Origin: Rhizobium sp. LC145
GTDB taxonomy: Bacteria; Pseudomonadota; Alphaproteobacteria; Rhizobiales; Rhizobiaceae
Length of the DNA stretch: 64,000 bases
NCBI RefSeq assembly: GCF_001005825.1
Contig: NZ_LBHV01000002.1
Coordinates: 186,001 to 250,000, forward strand
Direction of reading: 5' to 3'
Below, one piece after another: positions 44,290 through 53,442 of this stretch. The notes beneath the pieces are model-generated. The model searched no databases. It was not told the origin of the DNA and was given only the letters and a program-made list of their open reading frames with translations. Made by a program: the position numbers and the translations under genes. Within the stretch, counting starts at the first letter, position 1, and each line of letters starts with the position of its first letter.

Positions 44290-45901
44290 GCATCTCTTGG
44301 AAGTCCGTAACCTTTCGGTCCAGTTTCATACCGCCGGCGGTACGGTCAAAGCGGTAAGCAACATAAGCTGGTATCTTGATCGCGGCGAGACGCTCGCCAT
44401 TCTAGGTGAAAGCGGGTCGGGCAAGTCGGTCTCCGCTTCCGCCATCATGAACCTGATCGACATGCCGCCCGGCGAGATAACCAACGGGCAGATCCTCTTC
44501 GAGGGCAGGGACCTGCTGACGATGCCGATCGGCAAGCGCCGGATGATCAACGGCAAACGCATAGCCATGATCTTCCAGGATCCGCTAGGCCATCTGAACC
44601 CCGTCTATACCGTCGGTTGGCAGCTTGTCGAAACCATGCTCGTACATGGCGCCGGAAGGGACGAGGCCGAACGCCGGGCGCTGGAATTGTTGAAGCGTGT
44701 CGGCCTTCCCTCGCCGGAAGCGTCAATGAAGAAATACCCGCATCAGTTTTCCGGAGGTCAGCGCCAGCGCGTCATGATCGCGATGGCGCTTGCCATGAAG
44801 CCGGACATCGTGATCGCCGACGAGCCGACCACCGCCCTCGACGTGACCGTTCAGGCCGAAGTCCTCTCGCTGCTCGATGAACTTCAGAAGGAAACCGGCA
44901 TGGGCCTGCTCCTCATCACCCACGATCTGGGGGTGGTCGCGGAGGTCGCCGATCGCGTCGTGGTGATGAATGGCGGTGAGATCGTCGAGACGGGAACGCC
45001 GAGCGAGGTCTATCACAACCCGCAGCATCCCTACACGAAGAAGCTGATATCCGCTGCGCCCGGCCGTGGCGCGATGCACGAACCTCAAGGCCGCGGTGAG
45101 GCGCTGCTGAGAGTGTCCGGCATGGAAAAGGCCTACGGCGCCTTCAAGGCTTTGGATGGAGTATCTTTCGACCTCCAGCCGGGAGAAACCATGGCGGTGG
45201 TCGGCGAGAGTGGCTCGGGCAAATCGACGCTGGCCCGGTGCCTGCTTCGGCTGGAGGAGGCCGATAGCGGCCAGGCGCTCTGGAAGGGCCGCGATCTCCT
45301 GTCCATGTCGCGCAAGGAGCTCTTCGGCCTGCGTCGGCAGATCCAGATGGTCTTTCAGGATCCGACCCAATCGCTCAATCCGCGCATGTCCGTTTACGAG
45401 CTGATCTCGGAGGCCTGGGTCATTCATCCCGAAATCCTTCCCAAGGCCCGATGGCGCGAGCGTGTCGACGAATTGCTGGCGCAGGTGGGCCTCCTGCCCG
45501 AGCATGCCCGCCGCTATCCTCACCAGTTCTCCGGTGGCCAGCGCCAGCGTATCGCAATCGCCCGTGCGCTGGCGCTCGAGCCCCAGCTCATCATCTGCGA
45601 CGAAGCGGTATCGGCCCTCGACGTCTCGATCCAGGCGCAAGTGATCGCGCTTCTCGACAAGCTACGCCGCGAATTGAAGATCGCCTTCATCTTCATCGCG
45701 CATGATCTGCCGGTCGTCCGGGATTTCGCCGATCATGTCATGGTGATGAAGTCGGGCAAGGTCGTGGAGCGCGGTACGGCCCGCCAAATCTTCGAAAGCC
45801 CTCGGCAGGATTATACGAGGCGGCTTCTGGCTGCAGGTCTCGATCCGGACCCTGAGGTGCAGCAGCGTCGCCGCCTGGAGCGTGAGGCAATTATCGCCTG
45901 A
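44282..45901 (+). CDS. Fused dipeptide-type ABC ATPase (DppD-DppF)
   Basis: Cytoplasmic protein of 539 residues with two complete nucleotide-binding domains in one chain. Domain 1 has GESGSGKSVSASAI (about 41), FSGGQRQRVMIAMALAM (near 155) and IVIADEPTTALDVT (near 178). Domain 2 has GESGSGKSTLARCLLRLEE (near 309), FSGGQRQRIAIARALALEP (near 417) and LIICDEAVSALDVS. Oligopeptide C-terminal signature QHPYTKKLISAAPG follows domain 1. The start at 44282 is inside the upstream permease end; a longer frame from 44141 is unsupported. A bidirectional terminator follows. Confidence 0.93.
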   Translation: MAEHLLEVRNLSVQFHTAGGTVKAVSNISWYLDRGETLAILGESGSGKSVSASAIMNLIDMPPGEITNGQILFEGRDLLTMPIGKRRMINGKRIAMIFQDPLGHLNPVYTVGWQLVETMLVHGAGRDEAERRALELLKRVGLPSPEASMKKYPHQFSGGQRQRVMIAMALAMKPDIVIADEPTTALDVTVQAEVLSLLDELQKETGMGLLLITHDLGVVAEVADRVVVMNGGEIVETGTPSEVYHNPQHPYTKKLISAAPGRGAMHEPQGRGEALLRVSGMEKAYGAFKALDGVSFDLQPGETMAVVGESGSGKSTLARCLLRLEEADSGQALWKGRDLLSMSRKELFGLRRQIQMVFQDPTQSLNPRMSVYELISEAWVIHPEILPKARWRERVDELLAQVGLLPEHARRYPHQFSGGQRQRIAIARALALEPQLIICDEAVSALDVSIQAQVIALLDKLRRELKIAFIFIAHDLPVVRDFADHVMVMKSGKVVERGTARQIFESPRQDYTRRLLAAGLDPDPEVQQRRRLEREAIIA

Positions 45902-45921
45902 GGATAATGGCTTTCCAGCAG

Positions 45922-45946
45922 AAACGGCGCCTGTGGGGCGCCGTTT
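45922..45946. terminator. Bidirectional terminator hairpin
   Basis: AAACGGCGCC (45922-45931) pairs perfectly with GGCGCCGTTT (45937-45946) over a 5-base loop. With A/T ends on both sides it can stop transcription from the importer operon and from the convergent alcohol dehydrogenase. Confidence 0.7.
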
Positions 45947-45963
45947 CACATGAGGCTTGCTCT

Positions 45964-47094
45964 TCAGGCGCGATAGGCCGTCCTGTAGATCGCCAGGATA
46001 TCGCTGACAGCGAGCTCACGCGGGTTGAAGTCCAGAAGGCGGCGGATGGCGTGAGCTTCTTTCGCCATCGTCTCCAGATCGCTTTCAGGCACGCCGTGGG
46101 AAGACAGCGCCATGTTGAGGCCGAACCCCTTGCAGAAGGCCTGGGCGCCTTCGAGGACATCATGCGCGGTATTCGCCTCGAAGCCCAGTGCCTGACAGAC
46201 CAGTGCCGTCTTCTCCGGCACGGCCTCATGATTGGCCGCGAGAACATGCGGGAAGATCAATGCGTTGGCGACCCCATGCGCGATCTTGTGCCGGGTTCCA
46301 AGCGGATAGGAAATGGCGTGCCCCGCCGTCGTGTTGACCGGGCCAAGGCAGACACCGCCGTAGAAGGCCGCAAGCGAAAGCCCAGCCCGGGCCTCGATAT
46401 CGCTGCCGTTTCTGACGGCGCGGGGCAAGTACCTGCCCACGAGCCGGATGCCTTCGAGAGCATAGGCATCGATGAGCGGGTGGGAACGCTTGCTGGTGAA
46501 GGCCTCCACGCAGTGGGCCATGGCATCGATCCCGGTCGCGGCCGTTATCATGGGCGGTACGGTCATCGTGAGAACCGGATCGATGATCGCGAGATCCGCC
46601 AACATCTGCGGGCTTTCGGTGGCAACCTTGTTCATGGTCGCCGGATCGGTGATGAGCGCGCGGGTACCCACCTCGCTGCCGGTGCCCGCGGTGGTGGGGA
46701 TCTGGATGAGCGCCATCCGGCGAGGGCTCGCGCGGTTTAATCCGGAAATATCGTGCAGCGATTTTCCAGACCCGCACAGCACGGCCACCAGCTTGGCCAA
46801 ATCCATGGCGCTGCCGCCGCCGAAGCCGATCACCGCATCGGGAGCGCACGCCTGCGCTGCCGCAACCGCTTCCATGAGATTCGGCAGGTCGGGTTCGGGC
46901 ATGGCCTTTCCGAATGTCGTGGCGCCTGAAATCCCCAAAAGATCCGTCCGGGTGGCATTGAACGTATCCGACACGATAAAGGGCCGGGAAATTTTCTTCT
47001 CCGCCAGCCATGAGGCCAATGTCGCGATTGTCCCTTCTCCGAAGCGCACCATCGCAGGTCGCAGCATTTCGAGCGGTCGACTGATTGCCGTCAT
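45964..47094 (-). CDS. Iron-containing alcohol dehydrogenase
   Basis: Group III NAD(P)-dependent dehydrogenase of 376 residues. The cofactor segment VIGFGGGSAMDLAKLVAVL (about 89-107), QIPTTAGTGSEVGTRALIT (about 131-149), and the metal-site regions MAHCVEAFTSKR (near 201) and TRHKIAHGVANALIFPHVLA (near 262) with their histidines are intact. The start at 47094 has GAGGA five bases upstream; the frame is open to 47127. Members oxidise or reduce alcohols and aldehydes, including hydroxy acids. It is a single-gene unit convergent on the importer and next to the aldolase gene, so it probably serves the same catabolism. Confidence 0.88.
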   Translation of the reverse strand: MTAISRPLEMLRPAMVRFGEGTIATLASWLAEKKISRPFIVSDTFNATRTDLLGISGATTFGKAMPEPDLPNLMEAVAAAQACAPDAVIGFGGGSAMDLAKLVAVLCGSGKSLHDISGLNRASPRRMALIQIPTTAGTGSEVGTRALITDPATMNKVATESPQMLADLAIIDPVLTMTVPPMITAATGIDAMAHCVEAFTSKRSHPLIDAYALEGIRLVGRYLPRAVRNGSDIEARAGLSLAAFYGGVCLGPVNTTAGHAISYPLGTRHKIAHGVANALIFPHVLAANHEAVPEKTALVCQALGFEANTAHDVLEGAQAFCKGFGLNMALSSHGVPESDLETMAKEAHAIRRLLDFNPRELAVSDILAIYRTAYRA

Positions 47095-47401
47095 TATGTC
47101 CTCGCATCCCTGATATCGCGTAATCACTGTCGATTGCGTTTGCAGCGGCTGCCGGCAATCTCCCGAGATTTCTCATTTGCTCCAAGCCTGGGTGAAATGA
47201 AAAGATTTGTCAATTAGTATTGAAGAGCCTTGCGCAATCTGCTTCGAGCGGCGCCACATCGCAGATTGTGTGGTTGGGGAGGTCCATTAAAAATATCAAT
47301 AAATCAACATGATGGTGGATAATTCCAGGTGGTTCTCCAGGGGTTTTGTCGCTGGTAAAGCTGTCTTGGGAGCTCCGTAGCTGGTAATTTCTGCGCTTAC
47401 A

Positions 47402-47415
47402 ATGTTGACAACTTT
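47402..47415. promoter_or_regulatory. Candidate GntR operator B (aldolase promoter)
   Basis: ATGTTGACAACTTT, one of four similar motifs in the cluster, 126 bases before the DHDPS-type start. CTGGTAA occurs upstream at 47352-47358 and 47381-47387, and its inverse TTACCAG at 47414-47420 abuts the motif. A weaker match (GATTTGTCAATTAG) at 47204-47217 lies on the alcohol dehydrogenase side. The 446-base gap between the divergent genes holds nothing else I can support. Confidence 0.5.
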
Positions 47416-47540
47416 ACCAGAAGGCGCGAAGGTCCCTTAGGCAGCCGGCCGGATTGGCGGTCCGGCCTTTTTTCAATTGGCCGAAATGGAAAAACTCTTC
47501 CGCAATCGGCGACTGCGATTTGATAAACCTGGGAGATCCT

Positions 47541-48440
47541 ATGGCTCATAGCGAAACCTTCGTTGCGCTCGTCACCTGCTTCAACGACGATGAAACGGTC
47601 AACTTCGAAGCGACGCGCACCCAGGTCCGCCGGCAGGTTGCCGCCGGCAACAACATCATGTGCGCGGGCACCAATGGAGATTTCTCTGCCCTAACTTTCG
47701 AGGAGAAGGTCAGGTTGACGGAGGAGGTGGTGGACGAGGTTGCCGGTCGTGCCAAGGTCATCGTCAATGCCGGGATGCCCGCGACTTTCGAAACCAAGCT
47801 GCTCGCAAAGGAGTTTGACCGCATGGGCGTGGACGGAATTGCCGTCATCACGCCGTTCTTTATCGCCTGCACGCAGGATGGCCTGATCCGGCATTTCTCC
47901 TCGGTCGCTGATGCGGTCGCGACCCCGGTCTATCTCTACGACATTCCGGCGCGAACCCAGAACCATATCGAGCCGGAGACCGCGCGAAAGCTTGCCGGAC
48001 ATGGCAATATCGCCGGTATCAAGGATTCGGGCGGCGCGCAGGAGACCCTGGAGGCCTATATGGCCATAGGCCGGGATGTGGAGGGGTTCGATGTCTATTC
48101 CGGCCCGGATCACCTGGTGCTCTGGTCCTTTGAGCAGGGCGCCAAGGGTTGCATTTCCGGTCTTGGCAACGTCATGCCTGAAGTCCTCGCCAGTATCAGC
48201 CGGGCTTTCAACGCAGGCGATGTTGCCGAAGCGCAGCGGCAGCAGGAGATTTTTGCCGGCTTTCGGAAGGATCTCTACGGCCTCGGCTATCCGCCGGCGC
48301 TGGTTAAACGCGCGCTCTATCTGATGGATCATTCCGTCGGCGCCAGCCGCCAGCCCGCGCTTTTGCCAGATCCGGAACAGGACCGGAAGATCGCTGAGAT
48401 CCTGCGGAAATATGAATTATTCGCCGGTACGGCGGCGTGA
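47541..48440 (+). CDS. DHDPS/NAL-family aldolase
   Basis: Class I aldolase or hydro-lyase of 299 residues with the TIM-barrel fold of dihydrodipicolinate synthase and N-acetylneuraminate lyase. The active tyrosine lies in PVYLYDIPARTQNHIE (near 134) and the Schiff-base lysine in IAGIKDSGGAQETLEAYM (near 162); MCAGTNGDFSALTFEEK (near 43) replaces the usual GTTGE motif. The start at 47541 has GGGAG upstream. The lack of a lysine-pathway neighbour and the catabolic context argue for cleavage of a 2-oxo sugar acid. Substrate unproven. Confidence 0.88.
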   Translation: MAHSETFVALVTCFNDDETVNFEATRTQVRRQVAAGNNIMCAGTNGDFSALTFEEKVRLTEEVVDEVAGRAKVIVNAGMPATFETKLLAKEFDRMGVDGIAVITPFFIACTQDGLIRHFSSVADAVATPVYLYDIPARTQNHIEPETARKLAGHGNIAGIKDSGGAQETLEAYMAIGRDVEGFDVYSGPDHLVLWSFEQGAKGCISGLGNVMPEVLASISRAFNAGDVAEAQRQQEIFAGFRKDLYGLGYPPALVKRALYLMDHSVGASRQPALLPDPEQDRKIAEILRKYELFAGTAA

Positions 48441-48518
48441 GCGCTGTCGTTGCCACTATATCACCCGGTTTGAAATATCGGCTCCTCGTGAGCTGCATCC
48501 GCCCCTACAGCAAGCCGA

Positions 48519-49298
48519 TCAGGCCTCAGCCTGTCCGGTTTCCTCTGCATCATTGTCCATCGCGAGATTGATCATGCTGCCGCCGAAAAGTCGGTCGCGG
48601 GAATTACGTATGTGCTGAAGCATTGCCTTTTCAGCGCCGCCGGCATCGCGTGCCCGGATTGCTTCATAGATCGCGCTGTGTTCGGCATAAGCCTGTTCAA
48701 GCCCGCGTGGACCATCGGACATCAGCGACTGTCCATGCATCTTCATGCCGACCTGGATGTGTTCGCGAAGAGCCCGTAGCGAGGTTTCGTAGAAGTGATT
48801 GTTCGATGCGTGGATGACCGCCATGTGGAAGGCATAATCCGCATCCTCGCGATGCTTGAACGAGCCGGTCGCCGCATCCAAGAGATCGAGCGCCTCCTTG
48901 ATTTTCCGCAGCGCTGTCCGGTTGTGGCGAAGTGCTGCATGATAGGCGGCGTCGGTCTCGATGGTGATCCGGAATTCGTAACAGCGCTGAATATCGGCGA
49001 TCGTTTCCACCCGGGCAAAGCCGAGTGCCGCCTGCTGGGGCTTGCGCACGTAGCTGCCGGCCCCCTGTCGCGAATAAAGCAGGCCTTCCTCGCGCAAGCG
49101 CTCTAAAGCGTTGCGCAAAACAGGCCTCGAAACGCCGAATTCCTCGGCAAGCGCGAGTTCTGGCGGCAGCTTCTGGTTGGCCGGATACTCGCCATTGACG
49201 ATCCGGCTGTAAAGGAGATGGTAGATGCGATCACCGAGCGACGAGCGTTGTTTAGCCCGCTCCGGTTTCGCTGCACGTTCTTGCGAAGTGGTCGTCAT
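48519..49298 (-). CDS. GntR-family regulator (FCD) of the sugar-acid cluster
   Basis: Regulator of 259 residues. The winged helix is at about 19-88: LGDRIYHLLYSRIVNGEYPA, LPPELALAEEFGVSRPVLRN and ERLREEGLLYSRQGAGSYV. The FCD domain follows, with YEFRITIETDAAYHAALRHN (near 106), DYAFHMAVIHASNNHFY (near 152) and EHSAIYEAIRARDAGGAEKA (near 207). It is coupled to the kinase by a four-base overlap. It is the natural candidate to bind the TTGACAA-type motifs in front of the cluster's transcription units and to sense a sugar acid. Confidence 0.9.
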   Translation of the reverse strand: MTTTSQERAAKPERAKQRSSLGDRIYHLLYSRIVNGEYPANQKLPPELALAEEFGVSRPVLRNALERLREEGLLYSRQGAGSYVRKPQQAALGFARVETIADIQRCYEFRITIETDAAYHAALRHNRTALRKIKEALDLLDAATGSFKHREDADYAFHMAVIHASNNHFYETSLRALREHIQVGMKMHGQSLMSDGPRGLEQAYAEHSAIYEAIRARDAGGAEKAMLQHIRNSRDRLFGGSMINLAMDNDAEETGQAEA

Positions 49299-50383
49299 GG
49301 TTCGCTTTCAGCTGCCGTGGAAATATCTTCCAACGATTCTACGGAAGATGCCAATCGGAGAAGGGTATCGGCATCTCCGAACCCGCCGGATTTTGTAATA
49401 ATTCTCGTGGTTTTGCCACGGAGGACGGCGCTCGCAAGGGGAACGCCGGGAAGAATCTCGTCAAGAACATCGAGCCGCTCGACGCCGAGGCGCTCCAGAA
49501 GCGCGTTGGCGGTTTCTCCGCCACAGGCGAGCAGGGTTGCAGGTTGCGTCGTCTCGATGAGAGCGGAAATTCCATCGGCGAACAAGCCGCCCGCGAGCTC
49601 GGCCGCAACAGCGGCATTTCCGGAGGTCATCTTCGCGATCGTCAGGTCCGATCCGGGCTCGGCTCCCGCCGGCACCCGTCCATTCTCGGCGATCAGGAAG
49701 CCCACGTCCAGCTTTGAGCAAAGCCTTTCGACCTGCGCCTCTGTGATGGGGTCCCGCGAGCCGATAACAAACAGTGCCGGACGCGGAAGCCGGATTTCCG
49801 AAGGTGCCTTGCCATGCGGTTTCAGGTGCCGGGCCAATGCCGCGGCAAGTCCGCGCGCCCCGACAAACAGTGTCGTCTCGGAGCGCGCGAGGCCAACGCA
49901 ATGAACGAGATCCGTATCGCTCTTTGCCTCGGGGATGGCGAGGGGCATTTCCGTTTCGGCAACACGGGAGGCCACGGAGATTGGCCCAATGACGCCGGTT
50001 CCCGTAAGATATCCATCGGTAACAAACCGCCCCATCTCCGGAATGGCCGGCGAGACGAGAAGGCAGGTCCGGCCTGTGCCCTCGGCCAGCAGGCGGGCTT
50101 CCAGCCCGACGTGACCCTTCAGGCGGGAATCCACCTTCTTGAAGATGTAATCCGGAAAGGGAGGTTCGAGCGCGGCAAGAACGGCGGCGATCGCATCCCG
50201 CGCCTGGTTTCGGCCACCTTCCCGCGAGCCGGTGCTGACTGCGCAGACATCGATATCGGACAAGTCGGCCGAGACTAGGGCTTCCGGATGCCGAAGGACG
50301 CAGCAGCGCATGCCGCGGGCCGCGAACATTACCGCGGAATCCAAGGCTCCTGTCAGATCGTCTGCAACGATGAGCGCGAGCAA
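49295..50383 (-). CDS. Four-carbon acid sugar kinase (DUF1537, OtnK/DtnK-like)
   Basis: ATP-dependent kinase of 362 residues from the family that phosphorylates D-threonate, D-erythronate or 3-oxo-tetronates. The substrate-side motif LIVADDLTGALDSAVMFAAR (about 3-22) and the C-terminal ATP-side motif (ACGGETANALLERLGVERLD near 288, then ITKSGGFGDAD near 330) are intact. The start is TTG at 50383, after GGAGGAACCGGAAG. The 3' end is coupled to the GntR gene. The divergent PdxA2 gene is the usual partner, giving 4-phosphothreonate, which PdxA2 then oxidises. Confidence 0.9.
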   Translation of the reverse strand: MLALIVADDLTGALDSAVMFAARGMRCCVLRHPEALVSADLSDIDVCAVSTGSREGGRNQARDAIAAVLAALEPPFPDYIFKKVDSRLKGHVGLEARLLAEGTGRTCLLVSPAIPEMGRFVTDGYLTGTGVIGPISVASRVAETEMPLAIPEAKSDTDLVHCVGLARSETTLFVGARGLAAALARHLKPHGKAPSEIRLPRPALFVIGSRDPITEAQVERLCSKLDVGFLIAENGRVPAGAEPGSDLTIAKMTSGNAAVAAELAGGLFADGISALIETTQPATLLACGGETANALLERLGVERLDVLDEILPGVPLASAVLRGKTTRIITKSGGFGDADTLLRLASSVESLEDISTAAESEP

Positions 50384-50522
50384 GCTTCCGGTTCCTCCAT
50401 GCAGGTAAACATGTAAACAGAAAATGCCTTCGGTTCAATCCTAGAGAGAAATCGTCGATTGAGAAAGCCTTTTAATTCAGGAGGTATTTTTAATCGCTGG
50501 TTCGAATTTTTCGACCGTTGAA

Positions 50523-50536
50523 AAGTTGACAAGTTA
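50523..50536. promoter_or_regulatory. Candidate GntR operator C (pdxA2 promoter)
   Basis: AAGTTGACAAGTTA, 42 bases before the pdxA2 start, one of four cluster motifs. It could overlap the pdxA2 promoter -35 (TTGACA). Confidence 0.5.
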
Positions 50537-50577
50537 AGAAAACTGCTGCCAATAAGAAGGATAATAGGAGGAATGTC

Positions 50578-51585
50578 ATGACCCAGGATACGTCACGCGC
50601 GCCGATCGCCATCACGATGGGAGATCCTTCGGGCGTGGGTGCCGAAGTCATCGTCAAGGCAATCGCCGATATTCCAGTAGACAAACGGGGTGGCTTTGTC
50701 GTCATAGGCGATGCCGACACCGTGGAGCGTGCGGCCAAGGTCTGCGGCGTGGATCTTGCTTTCCATCGATATGGTACTGTCGGCGCTTCCGGCAGTCTCG
50801 CGCTGCGCCACGTTTCGGTGGAGGGGCTTCCGGGTGAATTCGGAGTTCTTTCCCCTCGATGTGGCGAGGCAAGCTTCCGCTATATCGAAGCGGCGGTCCG
50901 AATGGCCGAGGCAGGGGAGGCTGCCGGCATCGTCACCGCCCCTATCAACAAAGAAGCGCTCAATGCGGCGGGCCATCACTATGATGGCCATACGGGCATG
51001 CTAGCGGCGCTGACCGGCTCCAAGTCCTCTTGGATGCTGCTTGCGTCCGAGCGCCTGAAGGTCATCCATGTCTCCACCCATGTGTCGCTCCGCACCGCGA
51101 TCGAGCGGGCAAAGCCGGAACGAATTCTCGCGACCATCCGCACCGGACATGAGCACCTGAAGCGGATGGGCTACGACAATCCACGAATTGCCGTCGCCGG
51201 CATAAATCCCCATTGTGGCGAGAGCGGCCTGTTCGGGACCGAGGACGATGATTCCATTCGTCCCGGAGTTGAGGCGGCAATTGCGGAAGGCATCAATGTG
51301 GTGGGGCCGATCTCGGCGGATACGGTCTACCACCGCGCCTATCAAGGCGCTTTCGACCTCGTGATCGCGCAATATCACGATCAAGGCCATATTCCGATCA
51401 AGCTCGTTGCCTTCGACAGCGCCGTCAACGTTTCGCTCGGCCTTCCGATCGACCGGACCTCGGTCGATCATGGGACGGCCTTTGATATTGCGGGCACCGG
51501 CAAAGCCAATCATGTGAACATGCTGGCCGCGCTCGACTACGCGGCACGCCTTGCCGCCAACCGGCAGCACAGGGCCGCGGCATGA
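50578..51585 (+). CDS. pdxA2: 4-phospho-D-threonate/erythronate dehydrogenase, PdxA2-type
   Basis: Metal-dependent oxidising decarboxylase of 335 residues in the PdxA family. It has [20 protein letters not shown] (about 12-31), [20 protein letters not shown] (near 120, metal-site His in DGHT), [20 protein letters not shown] (near 206), and [20 protein letters not shown] (near 263) with [19 protein letters not shown]. PdxA2 members act in threonate catabolism, not vitamin B6 synthesis, and occur beside DUF1537 kinases; that context is present here. The aldolase overlaps its end by four bases. Product is predicted to be dihydroxyacetone phosphate. Confidence 0.9.
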   Translation: MTQDTSRAPIAITMGDPSGVGAEVIVKAIADIPVDKRGGFVVIGDADTVERAAKVCGVDLAFHRYGTVGASGSLALRHVSVEGLPGEFGVLSPRCGEASFRYIEAAVRMAEAGEAAGIVTAPINKEALNAAGHHYDGHTGMLAALTGSKSSWMLLASERLKVIHVSTHVSLRTAIERAKPERILATIRTGHEHLKRMGYDNPRIAVAGINPHCGESGLFGTEDDDSIRPGVEAAIAEGINVVGPISADTVYHRAYQGAFDLVIAQYHDQGHIPIKLVAFDSAVNVSLGLPIDRTSVDHGTAFDIAGTGKANHVNMLAALDYAARLAANRQHRAAA

Positions 51586-52349
51586 GTTTCGCGGCAAGGC
51601 TCAGAAACCGCGAGCGGATCGTCGGTTATTGGACGCAGCTCCCCGTGCCGGCGGTGCAGGAGCGGATTGCGCGTCATGGCTATGACTATGTCTGTTTCGA
51701 TGCGCAGCATGGTTTTCTGGATTACCAGGCAGTTCTCAATGGGCTGATCGCCATCGACGCCGGTGCCGCACTCGGCAAGAACGATTGCGCCGGGCTGGTT
51801 CGTGTGGCGGCAAACAACGTGGCCTTGATCGGCCAGGCTCTCGATGCTGGCGCGCGGGGTGTCATCGTGCCCTTGATCGATACCGCCGATGAGGCGCGCG
51901 CCGCCGTCCGGGCCTGCCGTTTTCCACCCTCGGGTCTGCGTTCCTACGGGCCTATGCGTGCGGGCCTTCGCTCGGGACCGGAAACGGACAGAATGAACGA
52001 TGAGGTTGCCTGCATCGTCATGATAGAGACCGAAGAGGGCCTTAAAAACCTTGAGGAAATCTGCTCCGTGGACGGTGTGGACGGCATCTATGTTGGCCCG
52101 GCCGACCTGATGCTGGCGCTTGGCGGCCGAACGATCGGCGATTCCGAGAAGGCTGCCGAATTCGAAGACGTACTCACCCGGATTGCGGAGGTTGCCGCGA
52201 AGGCCGATATCGCCGCAGGCATCCATACAAGCGCCGGCGATCTTGCGGCGAGACGGCTTGCCGAGGGCTATACCTTCGCCACCATCTCCTCAGACCTCAA
52301 CCATATGGACAAAGCGGCTGCAGATCATTTGAAGTTCGCGCGAAATTGA
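51582..52349 (+). CDS. HpcH/HpaI-family class II aldolase
   Basis: Metal-dependent aldolase of 255 residues. Family segments are [20 protein letters not shown] (about 36-55, where Gln replaces the usual Glu of the EHG motif), [20 protein letters not shown] (near 92), [17 protein letters not shown] (near 146) and [17 protein letters not shown] (near 168), supplying the acidic metal ligands. It would split or form a 2-keto acid. It is coupled to pdxA2 by a four-base overlap, so it belongs to the same pathway. The substrate is unproven. Confidence 0.87.
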   Translation: MSFAARLRNRERIVGYWTQLPVPAVQERIARHGYDYVCFDAQHGFLDYQAVLNGLIAIDAGAALGKNDCAGLVRVAANNVALIGQALDAGARGVIVPLIDTADEARAAVRACRFPPSGLRSYGPMRAGLRSGPETDRMNDEVACIVMIETEEGLKNLEEICSVDGVDGIYVGPADLMLALGGRTIGDSEKAAEFEDVLTRIAEVAAKADIAAGIHTSAGDLAARRLAEGYTFATISSDLNHMDKAAADHLKFARN

Positions 52350-52368
52350 TGTCCGCCAGACCGGGGCC

Positions 52369-52570
52369 CAGCCGTGACCGATCGGGCCAAGCTGGTCGGA
52401 ACCCTGCACCAGAACCTGCCGGAATTTGTCGGAAACAATCGTGCCGGAAAGCGGGGCGTAAGCCGAAATCAGACTCTTGGCAGTGGTGATGAGATTTGGC
52501 GTCATGCCGTAGAGGTCAGGACCGAACATGATACCGAGCCGACCGAAGCTGGTCACGACTTGCGCCGGTA
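52369..52570 (-). pseudogene. Remnant of a class III aminotransferase (atf-like)
   Basis: About 200 bases align with 55141-55345 of the complete atf gene on the same strand; by eye roughly four bases in five agree. The translated piece reads VVTSFGRLGIMFGPDLYGMT, then ISAYAPLSGTIVSDKFRQVL, matching residues about 258-325 of Atf, including the PLP-lysine region. Neither end of the gene is present, so this is a relic, older than a recent local duplication. It lies between the HpcH aldolase and a VapBC pair. Confidence 0.8.
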
Positions 52571-52727
52571 CGCAACTATACTCAGACTCTCAACACTCAT
52601 TCCGTGATATAGGCCCGCCTGAATGTCAATCTCCGGGCCTTGATCCGGAAGTCGCCCAGGCGCTGGTCGAGAAAGCCCGCCAGGCGGGGAGCGAAGGTTG
52701 AATTTGGACTCAGATTATCGATATGGT

Positions 52728-52749
52728 ATCTAGAAACCTAATCTAGAAA
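52728..52749. promoter_or_regulatory. VapB operator, direct repeat
   Basis: ATCTAGAAA occurs at 52728-52736 and 52741-52749, 13 bases apart, just before the vapB ribosome site. Each copy contains the palindrome TCTAGA. Likely autorepression site. Confidence 0.5.
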
Positions 52750-52759
52750 GGGATGCGCC

Positions 52760-53032
52760 ATGAGTCTGAGCATCAAGACGGAGGAAGCCGATAGGCTGGC
52801 GCGTGAGTTATCCCGCCTTACCGGTGAGACCATGACCGAGGCCATCACCAAAGCCATGCGGGAGCGGCTGGAGCGCCTGCGCGCCGAGCAGGCGGCTAAT
52901 AGCGATTACGTCGCACGCATGAAGGCTTTCGTACGCGAACGCACTGACCGCTATGATCGTCGTCCGGTTACCAAGCGGGAGTGGGATGAAGCGGTCGGAG
53001 ACACGCCCGAGGAACTCGGCTTTTCTCGATGA
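52760..53032 (+). CDS. VapB-type antitoxin (Rv0623-like)
   Basis: Antitoxin of 90 residues in the PSK-family ribbon-helix-helix group: [20 protein letters not shown] and [20 protein letters not shown] (about 2-41), then a charged helical tail that binds the toxin. AAAGGGA precedes the ATG. Its stop overlaps the toxin start by four bases. A repeated ATCTAGAAA site lies in the promoter. Confidence 0.88.
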   Translation: MSLSIKTEEADRLARELSRLTGETMTEAITKAMRERLERLRAEQAANSDYVARMKAFVRERTDRYDRRPVTKREWDEAVGDTPEELGFSR

Positions 53033-53442
53033 TTGTCGTGGATTCATCCTCCATCATCGCGATCATGTTTGATGAGGCGGAAGCGCCTGCCTGTATGGCC
53101 GCACTTCAGAAGAACGGTCCACGTCTCCTCTCGGCAGTGAACTATGTCGAAGCTGGTACTGTCATGGCGGGCAGGATCAGAAGCGGGGATCGCCACGAAG
53201 CGATTGCTGATCTGCACGCTTTCCTGACCGACTTCGACATCGACATCGCCCCGGTCCATGACCGCCTGGCCCGCGCGGCGATGAAGGCGAGGATCGACTA
53301 TGGTCAGGGGTTCGGCACGCGCGGTGGGCTGAATTTCGGCGATTGCTTCGCCTATGCGCTGGCAAAACAGTATTCCGCCCCATTACTCTATGTCGGCAAC
53401 GATTTCGCATTGACAGACATTCAATCGGCTCTGGAGCCATGA
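53029..53442 (+). CDS. VapC-type PIN-domain toxin
   Basis: Predicted ribonuclease toxin of 137 residues. Acidic PIN residues are visible in [16 protein letters not shown] (Asp5), NYVEAGTVM (Glu, near 41), [15 protein letters not shown] (Asp, near 104) and [12 protein letters not shown] (Asp, near 124). Start codon ATG overlaps the vapB stop. The two-gene module is complete and probably active. It sits between an aminotransferase relic and the ectoine locus, which suggests a recombination-prone boundary. Confidence 0.88.
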   Translation: MIVVDSSSIIAIMFDEAEAPACMAALQKNGPRLLSAVNYVEAGTVMAGRIRSGDRHEAIADLHAFLTDFDIDIAPVHDRLARAAMKARIDYGQGFGTRGGLNFGDCFAYALAKQYSAPLLYVGNDFALTDIQSALEP

